DNA of 64,000 nt. Origin: Vagococcus intermedius. Its GTDB lineage: Bacteria; Bacillota; Bacilli; Lactobacillales; Vagococcaceae. Below the pieces are notes generated by a model. The model was given only the letters and a program-made list of their open reading frames with translations. It was not told the DNA's origin and ran no database searches. The position numbers and the translations under genes were made by a program. Below, piece by piece: positions 43,846 through 51,803 of this stretch (position 1 is the first letter of the stretch; each line of letters starts with the position of its first letter). The stretch spans positions 1,446,164-1,510,163 of the forward strand of contig NZ_CP110232.1 in the NCBI RefSeq assembly GCF_029144185.1, in the 5' to 3' direction.

Positions 43846-44781
43846 TTATTTAATTGATTTACTTAAAGCTTCTAGATTTTCCTTCATAACACTAAGGTAA
43901 TCTGCCCCTTGTTCTTGTTTAGCTTTAGATAACCCTTCTAAAGTGTTTAAATTAAGTAATTCGGCTCCTGTTGCAGAAGCAATCGTTTTGGCTATTTTAG
44001 TTGAAGCTAATTCTTCAGTATAAATATAATGAACCTGCTCTTTTTTGACAAAATCTTCTATTTTAGCAAGTTCAGTTGGACTCGGTTCTTGGTCAGGAGA
44101 TATACCAGAGATAGAAACTTGATGTAAATCGTAACGAGCTGCTAGATAACCAAAAGCGGCATGTTGTGTTACTAAATCACGATTTTTAGCGGCTACTAAG
44201 GTTTCGGAAAATGTCCGATCTAATTCTGCCAACTTTGATTGATACTCTTTCGCTTGTTTTTTGTACACGTCGCTATTTTCTTGATCTAATTCAGTAATAG
44301 CTTTAGCGATAGTCTGGACTTCTGCTTGAGCTAGGACTGGGTCTAACCAGACATGGGGATCCACACCATGTGAATGAGTATGTGACTCACTTTCTTCACC
44401 TGTTTCAGTAACATCTTCCATCAACTTGATTCCTTGACTTGCTTTAATTACTTTGACCTTTGATGTATCAATACTTTTCAAAACAGATGGGACCCACGTT
44501 TCCATCTCATCTGAATTATAGACAAAAACATCAGCCTCTTGAATTTTTGCAATATCTTTCGCACTCGGTTCATAGTCGTGTGGTTCCGTCTCCCCCGTAA
44601 TCAGCATCGAAACATTTCCTTTTTCACCCACTACTTGTTTACTAAAATCATACATTGGGTAAAAGGTTGTCACTACTTGGAGTTTGTCTGAGTCTGCCTC
44701 TTTTGATTTATCATTTCCACATGCGCTTAAAGTCATCAATGCTACCATCCCTAAAATAAATACCCCTAATTTATGTTTCAT
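43846..44781 (-). CDS. Zinc ABC transporter substrate-binding lipoprotein (AdcA/ZnuA-like)
   Basis: 311 residues, cluster 9 substrate-binding protein. Lipobox LSAC with Cys21 lipidation. Metal ligands are typical: His in ETEPHDYEPS, His in DPHVWLDP, His in TQHAAFGYL and a final Asp/Glu near YTEELAST. A His-rich loop ESHTHSHGVDPHVW (about 134-147) points to zinc. It is a single gene without its permease and ATPase nearby, so it must work with an uptake system elsewhere. A near-consensus Zur box overlaps its promoter, strongly supporting zinc control. Confidence 0.92.
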   Translation of the reverse strand: MKHKLGVFILGMVALMTLSACGNDKSKEADSDKLQVVTTFYPMYDFSKQVVGEKGNVSMLITGETEPHDYEPSAKDIAKIQEADVFVYNSDEMETWVPSVLKSIDTSKVKVIKASQGIKLMEDVTETGEESESHTHSHGVDPHVWLDPVLAQAEVQTIAKAITELDQENSDVYKKQAKEYQSKLAELDRTFSETLVAAKNRDLVTQHAAFGYLAARYDLHQVSISGISPDQEPSPTELAKIEDFVKKEQVHYIYTEELASTKIAKTIASATGAELLNLNTLEGLSKAKQEQGADYLSVMKENLEALSKSIK

Positions 44782-44801
44782 TCAATATTCCCTCACTTTT
44801 C

Positions 44802-44824
44802 TAAATCGTAATTATTACACTTTG
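44802..44824 (-). promoter_or_regulatory. Zur box on the zinc lipoprotein promoter
   Basis: The plus strand reads TAAATCGTAAT then T then ATTACACTTTG, matching the 23-base Bacillus Zur consensus (TAAATCGTAAT-N-ATTACGATTTA) fully in one half and at 8 of 11 positions in the other. It sits just downstream of the -10, so zinc-bound Zur would block transcription. Confidence 0.8.
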
Positions 44825-44826
44825 TA

Positions 44827-44855
44827 AGTATAAAACAGCTTCTTTCAAAATGCAA
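44827..44855 (-). promoter_or_regulatory. Promoter of the zinc lipoprotein gene
   Basis: Minus-strand -35 TTGCAT (44850-44855), 17-base spacer, -10 TATACT (44827-44832). Confidence 0.72.
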
Positions 44856-44899
44856 GATAAAAAAAGTAGAAACTGTTAAATAACAGCTTCTACTTTTAG
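44856..44899 (-). terminator. Terminator at the end of the cobalamin gene train
   Basis: AAAGTAGAAGCTGTTA and TAACAGTTTCTACTTT pair with one mismatch, followed by a T run, directly after the permease stop. Confidence 0.92.
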
Positions 44900-46402
44900 T
44901 TAATTAAATTTCAATTGTTTTTTTTCTAAAAAGTTTTGGAGCATCATAGCAATAATAGTAAAGAAAATTGGCCCAACCATCAAGAAGAATACCGTTTGAT
45001 AATCTCCTTTAACTAGTGGTTGAATAACTGTAAATACTATGCTTAAAAAGATACTAGTCACTACACTAAAACTTGCCCAATAATAACTTTTTTTACTTTT
45101 TAAAACACTAAAAGAAGTATGATCAGTCTTACCTCTTTTAAAAGCAGGGAAAGAGAGCGCTACTAATAGGTAAGGTAACGACCGTGAAATATTAGTCATT
45201 AATGTTAGTTGATTATACAAATCATTAATATGTTCGCCTCCAAATGAAACTAATAAAATAAAGCCTGAAACACAAATACATTGAATCCACATAGCATTGT
45301 GATAAATTCGGTGACTGTTGCGTTGACGAACCTTAGGTGACCAATAACCAGTGGGCGTCCCACTAAGTAAACTTTTCAATGGTACATAAATAATTGATGA
45401 TAATAGACCAATATAGACAAAAAATAAAGCAAAGCCAGTATAACGAACTAGTAAATGTGCCATAAATTCAGCCTTGGCCACAGGTAAGCCTGCGGCTAAA
45501 GAAACTTGATAGCCTAAATTTTCCATCAAAACGTACATTGCATTACCTAGATGAATCCCCTCACCTGACAAAACAGATTGCCAATGAACACTACTTCCCC
45601 ATAACATAATCCCTAATAAGTAGTTACAAACAATTAAAAGCGTACCAATTAAGAGAGCTACTGGAAAACGACGTTTCGCATTTTTTACTTGATCTACCAT
45701 ACTTGCAACGGTATCAAGACCACCGAAAGCTGTAATACCAAAGGTAAAGAACGCTAAATTACCTAAAATACCACTATAATTAGGATTAGGTGAAGAAACA
45801 AAAGCAACCCCATTTCTTAAGGGTTCAGCTAACACACCGCCATTTTTAATGAGTAAAAAACCATTTCCCACTACAGCAATTGCAAATAAAGTTAACACTA
45901 ATGTCCCACCAAGTAACATCATCCTGGTTACTTGCTTGAACCCTAAATTAACTAATTTAGTCACAACAATCACAGCTAAAACTGCCATAATCCCCACAAT
46001 TTGACGATTTGAAAGGCCCATAAAGTGCCAGTCACTTTTAGTTTGATCTTGCCCAAAAATAAAAATAGAAAAAGGAATCCATAATTTCATAAAAACGCTA
46101 GTCATCCATAAAATATAGCTACTGTACCATAAGAAGGTTGCAATGAAAGCTGGACGTTCAGATAATGACGATTTTAGCCATGTATAAAGGCCACCTTCTT
46201 GATCCTTATAAGTTGATGATAATTCCGACACAATAAATGTATACGGAATAAAAAACACCAATGCTGCAATAATATACCATGGTATCGCCGCATAGCCCAT
46301 TAAGAAGAAGGCATTTGACATGGCTGAAAACGAATAAACGGTTGTAGTAATCATTAAAATCAATCTAAATTGTGACAATGAAACTTCCTTACTATCTAAC
46401 AT
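44900..46402 (-). CDS. APC-superfamily amino-acid permease (YjeM-like)
   Basis: 500 residues, about twelve membrane helices, with the APC signature near the start (LSQFRLILMITTTVYSFSAM, IVSELSSTYKDQEGGLYTWL). The closest remembered family is the glutamate/GABA antiporter-like YjeM group. It starts 17 bases after the cobC stop, with GAGAG before its ATG, and the first terminator lies behind it, so it is very likely the last gene of the B12 operon. Its link to cobalamin is not established. Confidence 0.88.
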   Translation of the reverse strand: MLDSKEVSLSQFRLILMITTTVYSFSAMSNAFFLMGYAAIPWYIIAALVFFIPYTFIVSELSSTYKDQEGGLYTWLKSSLSERPAFIATFLWYSSYILWMTSVFMKLWIPFSIFIFGQDQTKSDWHFMGLSNRQIVGIMAVLAVIVVTKLVNLGFKQVTRMMLLGGTLVLTLFAIAVVGNGFLLIKNGGVLAEPLRNGVAFVSSPNPNYSGILGNLAFFTFGITAFGGLDTVASMVDQVKNAKRRFPVALLIGTLLIVCNYLLGIMLWGSSVHWQSVLSGEGIHLGNAMYVLMENLGYQVSLAAGLPVAKAEFMAHLLVRYTGFALFFVYIGLLSSIIYVPLKSLLSGTPTGYWSPKVRQRNSHRIYHNAMWIQCICVSGFILLVSFGGEHINDLYNQLTLMTNISRSLPYLLVALSFPAFKRGKTDHTSFSVLKSKKSYYWASFSVVTSIFLSIVFTVIQPLVKGDYQTVFFLMVGPIFFTIIAMMLQNFLEKKQLKFN

Positions 46403-46419
46403 ACTCTATCTCTCTTTTC

Positions 46420-46989
46420 TTATATAAGTTCAATTCTTTTATTGTCTATCACTTTATAAGTCCCCTGAGGAATGTCGATATCCCAAAACTCTTGATCTTT
46501 TTCAACTAATTGACATATAAGTCTTAAAACCCCTAGATGACTGACGATTAGAATATTGGTTTCTGGCTCTTCTCTGAGACTCCTATAAATATCCCTAAAT
46601 ACTTTTTCTACACGTTCCTTAAATTGGACAAAAGATTCGGCTTGTGGCGGTGTAATAGTAAAAGGCTGTTCTAACCAAGCTGCCCATTCTTTAGGAAAAG
46701 TTGCTTCAATCTCGTCAGCAGATAATCCTTCCCACAGACCAAACCCTTTTTCTCCTAACTCCCGCATCATTATAAAATCAGTTGCCGATTTTTGCGTCAC
46801 TAATTCTGCCATTTCAATGGTTCGCTTCAAATGACTCGTGTAAATTTTTGAAAATGTTATTTTGTTCAATTGTTCCTGTAAAGATTGACCCTGCACTATC
46901 CCTTGCTCATTTAATGAGATATCCAATTCACCATAAAACTTACGCTCGCGATTTAAATTAGTTTCACCATGCCTGATTAGATAAATCAT
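46420..46989 (-). CDS. cobC: Histidine phosphatase, probable alpha-ribazole phosphatase
   Basis: 189 residues, phosphoglycerate-mutase fold. The catalytic His is in LIRHGETNLN (H7), the second His in LIVSHLGVLRLIC. It converts alpha-ribazole-5-phosphate or adenosylcobalamin-5-phosphate to the dephosphorylated form. The fold alone does not prove substrate; its place after cobS, overlapping by four bases (ATGA), does. It is downstream of cobU-cobS in the same order as in Listeria and other cob clusters. Confidence 0.86.
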   Translation of the reverse strand: MIYLIRHGETNLNRERKFYGELDISLNEQGIVQGQSLQEQLNKITFSKIYTSHLKRTIEMAELVTQKSATDFIMMRELGEKGFGLWEGLSADEIEATFPKEWAAWLEQPFTITPPQAESFVQFKERVEKVFRDIYRSLREEPETNILIVSHLGVLRLICQLVEKDQEFWDIDIPQGTYKVIDNKRIELI

Positions 46990-47747
46990 GTCAAAAATCC
47001 TCTTGTAGCAAAATAAATTGCTAAAAAGACGACTTGACTGATACAGCCATACGCTCCTAACGTATCACCATTTAGACCAGCTACTTTCTGATAAACCATT
47101 CTTTTATATAGTAAACCTACTAAAAATACCCCTAAGTATCCTAACAAGCCTGCCAAACCAAAGAATACGTATAAAATAACTATTGAAAATAATTGGGCTC
47201 CCAAAACGCATACGGTGGGTACATTTAAAAATGTGGTACCTAAACCTTGAGTTGATCCCGCATATTTCATTTTATAAAATAATAAAGAAATACCAGTTTT
47301 ACCGATCAAACTAAAACTAATAACTAGAAGTACTCCTAGTTTTGGGGTTATAATTTGGGCAAACGATTGGACAATTAATAACAACGTTCCATAATAAAAA
47401 ATTAAAGCTAAGACCCCATTACTACCAATGCGGCTATCTTTCATGATTTCTAACATACGTTCCTTTTTACGTGAAGAAAATAGCCCATCAGCCATATCAG
47501 CCAAAGCATCCAAATGAAAACCGCCGGTAATCATTGCATCTACTAATAAAATGATAAAAAATGCAAGTGGGACTGGAAATAAAAAACTTAAACCATAATA
47601 AATAAGGGCTTCTAGCCCCCCAATTAAAAAGCCAAATAAGGTAAACCAGTGAATACCATGGCGCATTTTTTCAATAGGTTCATCAATCCCAATTGGGATG
47701 GGAATTCTTGTGAAAAATTGGGTGTATAAGATAAGGGCTTTAATCAT
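46986..47747 (-). CDS. cobS: Adenosylcobinamide-GDP ribazoletransferase (cobalamin synthase)
   Basis: 253 residues, integral membrane. The signature LVDAMITGGFHLDALADMADGLFS (about 69-92), with its Asp-rich metal motif, and MKDSRIGSNGVLALI are diagnostic. It joins adenosyl-GDP-cobinamide with alpha-ribazole (or its phosphate) at the membrane. It overlaps cobU and cobC by four bases on each side. Confidence 0.96.
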   Translation of the reverse strand: MIKALILYTQFFTRIPIPIGIDEPIEKMRHGIHWFTLFGFLIGGLEALIYYGLSFLFPVPLAFFIILLVDAMITGGFHLDALADMADGLFSSRKKERMLEIMKDSRIGSNGVLALIFYYGTLLLIVQSFAQIITPKLGVLLVISFSLIGKTGISLLFYKMKYAGSTQGLGTTFLNVPTVCVLGAQLFSIVILYVFFGLAGLLGYLGVFLVGLLYKRMVYQKVAGLNGDTLGAYGCISQVVFLAIYFATRGFLT

Positions 47748-48346
47748 TTTATTTTTTGAGGAAGACCGCTTATAACAAAATAAACAGCATCCGCCTCCTT
47801 TGCTAAATATTGATTGACACGTCCTAAAATATCACGGAACAATCGGCCGAATTTGTTCATAGGAACCAGCCCTAAACCAATTTCATTGGTCACAATGAAA
47901 CAGTTCTCTGCCCGACTATTCTTCAACTCTGCAATAATTTTTTTCCACTCCACCATAATTTCTTTTTCCAATTTATTCACATCTGTCATTGACATTTTTT
48001 CGATAAACTCATCATATTCTGTTGGAGATAAGTCAAATGTTTTTCCTAATAAGTAGAAAAAATAATTGGTTGTAAATAACGTTGCACAATCAAATAAATA
48101 ACTGCACGTTTCTTTTTGGTGTTCCTTGAAAAAAGTAGGTAAATTTAAATAGCCTTCATGAGTCTGCCATTGACTAGGTCTTTGTAAACGGTGATGATGA
48201 ATTCTATCTTGCATTTCCTGATCATTTGGATCTGATATCCCTGTTGCAATATAATATACCAATTCTTTTTCTATTAGCTGAGATTCTGCATAACGAGACT
48301 TCCCACTCCTAGCTCCTCCTGTTACGACGGTTAATTGTCCCATCAT
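47744..48346 (-). CDS. cobU: Adenosylcobinamide kinase / guanylyltransferase
   Basis: 200 residues. P-loop GGARSGKSRYAE (residues 9-20) and the guanylylated His in IHHHRLQRPSQWQTHEG; the C-terminal VTNEIGLGLVPMNKFGRLFRDILG is typical. It phosphorylates adenosylcobinamide and adds GMP. It overlaps the upstream gene by four bases and cobS downstream by four. Confidence 0.96.
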   Translation of the reverse strand: MMGQLTVVTGGARSGKSRYAESQLIEKELVYYIATGISDPNDQEMQDRIHHHRLQRPSQWQTHEGYLNLPTFFKEHQKETCSYLFDCATLFTTNYFFYLLGKTFDLSPTEYDEFIEKMSMTDVNKLEKEIMVEWKKIIAELKNSRAENCFIVTNEIGLGLVPMNKFGRLFRDILGRVNQYLAKEADAVYFVISGLPQKIK

Positions 48347-49089
48347 CTCTCCTCCTTAACATAGCCTATAAACTTTAACCCTAACTTTAGTTGCTCAATT
48401 TGTTCTTGCTTAGTTGATGAAACACCTATTACTAAAACGGTCGCCGGTCCGGCTGATTTTTTTAACTCTAAAGTATCAGACTGCTCCTCTGCCAATTCAA
48501 AAGTCAATTGGCTAGATTTCGCAAGTTCTTCAGCTTCATGTAAGATACCTTTAGAACCAACTGGTAAGATTTCTAAAATACCGGGTACTTCCAATAAATT
48601 AGCCAATTCAGCATAAGAAAAAATCATATCACGATGAGCTACAACCTCTTTTCCAACAAAAGGTTGCCCAACATAATACACTGCGTCACCTGCTTTTAAA
48701 CAACCAATACGTTTTTGATTCGCAAGTACTTTTCCTATAACAGTAATTCCTAAACTAGACATCACTGTTGGCATATTTTCTTCCGTACTACCATTTATTG
48801 GTAGGTTACTTAGACCTGCACGGGTCAACTCCTCTTTAATTCCCTCGAGCATTTTCTTACCTGTCGTATCATACTCATTTCCTATGACATCAATTACTGC
48901 AATTGGTTGAGCTCCAATCGCTAATACTTCTAATAAAGGAACTCTCAAACAAAAGGCGGCAGTAATCGCTGGTGAGGTTTTCACACAATCGCCTTTTTTC
49001 TCTCCAATCGCTGCACTGCTATCACAAGCAATTACTAACTCTTCCTTACCGTCCAACGGTATGATCGTCAAATCACGGTACTGTGTCAT
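48343..49089 (-). CDS. PurM/AIR-synthase-like protein, possible alpha-ribazole kinase
   Basis: 248 residues from the ATG at 49089 (AGGAG eight bases upstream). It has the AIR synthase fold: an N-terminal ATP-binding domain with IACDSSAAIGEKKGD and CLRVPLLEVLAIGAQPIAVIDV, and the PurM C-terminal domain with GKEVVAHRDMIFSYAELA. AIR-synthase-type proteins in B12 clusters of Listeria and Geobacillus have been linked with alpha-ribazole kinase activity (CblS), which lets cells use salvaged alpha-ribazole instead of CobT. Its place directly before cobU fits that, but activity is inferred, not shown. Confidence 0.7.
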   Translation of the reverse strand: MTQYRDLTIIPLDGKEELVIACDSSAAIGEKKGDCVKTSPAITAAFCLRVPLLEVLAIGAQPIAVIDVIGNEYDTTGKKMLEGIKEELTRAGLSNLPINGSTEENMPTVMSSLGITVIGKVLANQKRIGCLKAGDAVYYVGQPFVGKEVVAHRDMIFSYAELANLLEVPGILEILPVGSKGILHEAEELAKSSQLTFELAEEQSDTLELKKSAGPATVLVIGVSSTKQEQIEQLKLGLKFIGYVKEER

Positions 49090-49100
49090 GATCATCACTC

Positions 49101-49820
49101 CTAATTTCCTTTAATAATTTCTTTTATCAAGGCTTTCATTGTACACTCTCTAGCTTCATACGTCACTTCACAATCCACGGATTGAATTGCTTTAGTCGTA
49201 ATTGGACCAATTGAAGCAAATTTTAAAGGTAGGTTAGTTGTTTGATAACAGTCATAAAAATGATGCCAGGCAGAGGGACTACAAAAAATCACCGTAGCAT
49301 CACTAGGTCTAGTATTTAGCCAAGCAGTTAACTCTTCTCTTGCATTTTCTGTAAAAACATTGTCATATAAAGTAAAGGCATCAATCCTATGACCAGCTTT
49401 TCTTAACTCAGTTTGAACCAATTGTCTTGATAACCTACTTTGCGGAAACAAGACATATTGGGCTGTTATTTGCTGCTCTAGCCATTCTGCTACAAAATAT
49501 TCCGAGGTAAAAATATCTGGATAATAAGCTCTCTGTTGATCATTTTTTCGTAAAGCTTCATAAGTTTTCTCACCGATGACAGCTAACTTAGCAGTCATCG
49601 GAATTTCATCAAATGCTTCATAAAAGAAATTTACAGCAGCCGCACTTGTTAAAAAAATCCAGTCATAAGTAATTTTTCGAGGTAGATCTTTGGGTAAATT
49701 TGGTAACAAACTTAAGGAAATTAAGGGAATATCACTAATTCTAAAACCCAAAGATAACAACTCACGTTTCATGTTGGACGAAAGAGGCTGTTGGCGTGTG
49801 AAAAGTAATTCTCTAACCAT
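49101..49820 (-). CDS. hemD: Uroporphyrinogen-III synthase (stand-alone)
   Basis: 239 residues of the HemD fold: MVRELLFTRQQPLSS at the start, WIFLTSAAAVNFFYEAF, LAVIGEKTYEAL, ATVIFCSPSAWHHFYD and FASIGPITTKAIQ. Low sequence conservation is normal for this family. It cyclises hydroxymethylbilane with inversion of ring D. It overlaps hemC by eight bases. A second HemD-like domain is fused to CobA in the same operon. Confidence 0.88.
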   Translation of the reverse strand: MVRELLFTRQQPLSSNMKRELLSLGFRISDIPLISLSLLPNLPKDLPRKITYDWIFLTSAAAVNFFYEAFDEIPMTAKLAVIGEKTYEALRKNDQQRAYYPDIFTSEYFVAEWLEQQITAQYVLFPQSRLSRQLVQTELRKAGHRIDAFTLYDNVFTENAREELTAWLNTRPSDATVIFCSPSAWHHFYDCYQTTNLPLKFASIGPITTKAIQSVDCEVTYEARECTMKALIKEIIKGN

Positions 49821-50745
49821 TTATTTCGCGGAATTTTTTGATTAATTCCTTCGCACCTTGTTTATTAAATAACTCTGCGGTGGTCTCTCCTAATTGGTTA
49901 GGATTTTCATTTTGGACGGTCTCTTTTAAAATAATCGAACCATCCCCATTACTTAACAGTCCTGTTAGAGTCAATTTCCCTTCTATTAACTCACTATAAG
50001 CCCCAATTGGAAAAGTACAACTTCCATCCATTTGGCTTAGAAAAACACGCTCAGCACTCACACATTTTCTAGTCTCTGGACAGTCAATAGCTTTTAATAA
50101 TTCAATAACATCTTGGCGGTCACTGCGACATTCAATTCCTAAAGCACCTTGTCCGACAGCTGGGACGCACAGGTCTTTTGTAAGACGGATCCCTGTCACT
50201 TTATCTTGCCACCCAAGACGATTAAGACCCGCCTCAGCTAAAATAATGGCATCATAGTCTTCTTCATGTAATTTACGATAACGAGAATCAATATTACCAC
50301 GAATATTTTTCAACTGCAGATCTGGTCGCCAAGCAAGTAACTGTGCCCCTCTTCTTACACTACTTGTTCCAATAATGCTATTTAGCGGTAGCTCATCTAA
50401 ACTAGCTAAAGGTTCTTTCGAAATTAATAAATCCCATGGACTATTACGTTTCGGAATAGCAGCCAGTGTCACCTCAGGTGGTAAGTATGAGGGCACATCT
50501 TTCATACTATGAACAGCAAAATCAATTTCTCCTGCTAGAATGGCCGCCTCAATTTGTTTCATAAAGACACCCTTGCCACCAATTTCTGATAGATGAACAT
50601 CAACTAAACGATCGCCTTTTGTTACAATTCCTTTAATTTCAATCTCAATATCTGGAAATTTTTCTTGAATCAAGGCTACAGTTTGTTTGGTTTGTGTCAT
50701 TGCTAATTGACTTTTTCTCGAGCCAACAATATATTTTTTCTTCAA
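49813..50745 (-). CDS. hemC: Porphobilinogen deaminase (hydroxymethylbilane synthase)
   Basis: About 310 residues. Signatures are KYIVGSRKSQLAMTQTK at the start, FAVHSMKDVPSYLP, IIGTSSVRRGAQLLAWRPDL, LAEAGLNRLGW, and the dipyrromethane-cofactor Cys in MDGSCTFPIGAY. The start is uncertain: a TTG at 50745 (MKKKYIVGS) with a weak AAGTGG fits family N-termini; an ATG at 50778 gives 11 more residues but has no ribosome binding site. It polymerises four porphobilinogens. Confidence 0.94.
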   Translation of the reverse strand: MKKKYIVGSRKSQLAMTQTKQTVALIQEKFPDIEIEIKGIVTKGDRLVDVHLSEIGGKGVFMKQIEAAILAGEIDFAVHSMKDVPSYLPPEVTLAAIPKRNSPWDLLISKEPLASLDELPLNSIIGTSSVRRGAQLLAWRPDLQLKNIRGNIDSRYRKLHEEDYDAIILAEAGLNRLGWQDKVTGIRLTKDLCVPAVGQGALGIECRSDRQDVIELLKAIDCPETRKCVSAERVFLSQMDGSCTFPIGAYSELIEGKLTLTGLLSNGDGSIILKETVQNENPNQLGETTAELFNKQGAKELIKKFREING

Positions 50746-50788
50746 ATCGCCACTTCTTTCTACATGCGTCATTGACATGAACTTAGTC

Positions 50789-51226
50789 TTACTTTGCCAA
50801 ATATTGCATTAATTTTTCTTTTATTTTCTTACTTAGACTTGGATTTTTACCGTAAGTCGAAATACCAAGTAAATAATCTTCTGTTTTAATGGTTGCCATA
50901 TTAAAAAAGTTGGAGTTTCTTTGATTGCTCGTATCATTCACTAATTGTCCCTTTTGACAAGCAGCTACAACTTTTTGATTCACTTCTTGATCGTCTGTAC
51001 AAGCAAACACTAACCAAAAGCCATGAACTATTTTTTCGTCAAATACTCCCTTAATCCAAGTAAAAACAGTTGGATCTAACCCTTCAGCCAGGCTTGGACT
51101 AACAACTGTTACCTCAGCACCATTTTCTAATAATTCTTGAATTTTTCGTTTCGCAATCCTACCACCACCAACCACTAAAACTGGTTGATTTTTGATAGCT
51201 AGCATGACCGGATAAGCTGCTACCAT
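50789..51226 (-). CDS. Precorrin-2 dehydrogenase (Met8/SirC-like)
   Basis: 145 residues from the ATG at 51226, which follows the PduO stop by one base (TAAGATG). The NAD-binding loop is PVLVVGGGRIAKRKIQELLE, followed by VTVVSPSL, WLVFACTDDQEVNQKVV and the end of the Met8-type domain (ISTYGKNPSLSKKIKEKL). It oxidises precorrin-2 to sirohydrochlorin, feeding CbiK. It is short compared with full SirC proteins and lacks a long helical C-terminal part. Confidence 0.88.
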   Translation of the reverse strand: MVAAYPVMLAIKNQPVLVVGGGRIAKRKIQELLENGAEVTVVSPSLAEGLDPTVFTWIKGVFDEKIVHGFWLVFACTDDQEVNQKVVAACQKGQLVNDTSNQRNSNFFNMATIKTEDYLLGISTYGKNPSLSKKIKEKLMQYLAK

Positions 51227-51227
51227 C

Positions 51228-51803
51228 TTACACATCACTTCTTTTACTTCTGAAGATTTTAGGGCTGTTTGTATACAATACTTCATCACCTGCTTCTCGT
51301 AAATTCGCTACTCGAGCGATGACAAATAAATAATCTGATAAACGATTAATATACACTAAAACCTGTGGGTTAATATCTTCGCTCTGGGACATTAAAGTCA
51401 CAATTCGTCTTTCTGCCCGTCTAGCTACTGTACGAGCAATATGTAACTGTGCCGCCAAAGGTGTTCCCCCTGGTATAATAAAATGTTCAATTTTAGGGGT
51501 TTCCTTTAAATGACTATCAATTAATTTTTCTAAATGAACGACTGCTTCTTGCTTTAGCTTAAAAGGGCGATGAAAATCTGGTACAGCCAAATCACTGCCA
51601 CAATCAAAAATTTCTTGTTGAATCAGTAGCACTTCTTGCTTTATTTCCCACTCATCAGGTATCAGAGTTAACGCTTGACCAACAATGGCACATAATTCGT
51701 CAATTGTCCCATAGCTTTCTACTCTAATGTCATCTTTTTTAAGTCTTTTACCACTCACAATTCGAGTATAACCCGTGTCACCATATTTTGTATAAATACG
51801 CAT
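51228..51803 (-). CDS. Cob(I)alamin adenosyltransferase, PduO type
   Basis: 191 residues. N-terminal MRIYTKYGDTGYTRIVSGKRL is the ATP-binding motif, followed by VESYGTIDELCAIVG, with IPGGTPLAAQLHIARTVARRAERR and YINRLSDYLFVIARVAN in the C-terminal half. It transfers the 5'-deoxyadenosyl group from ATP to Co(I) corrinoid; in this operon it acts on cobyrinic acid diamide. It overlaps the stop of cbiP by one base. Confidence 0.95.
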   Translation of the reverse strand: MRIYTKYGDTGYTRIVSGKRLKKDDIRVESYGTIDELCAIVGQALTLIPDEWEIKQEVLLIQQEIFDCGSDLAVPDFHRPFKLKQEAVVHLEKLIDSHLKETPKIEHFIIPGGTPLAAQLHIARTVARRAERRIVTLMSQSEDINPQVLVYINRLSDYLFVIARVANLREAGDEVLYTNSPKIFRSKRSDV

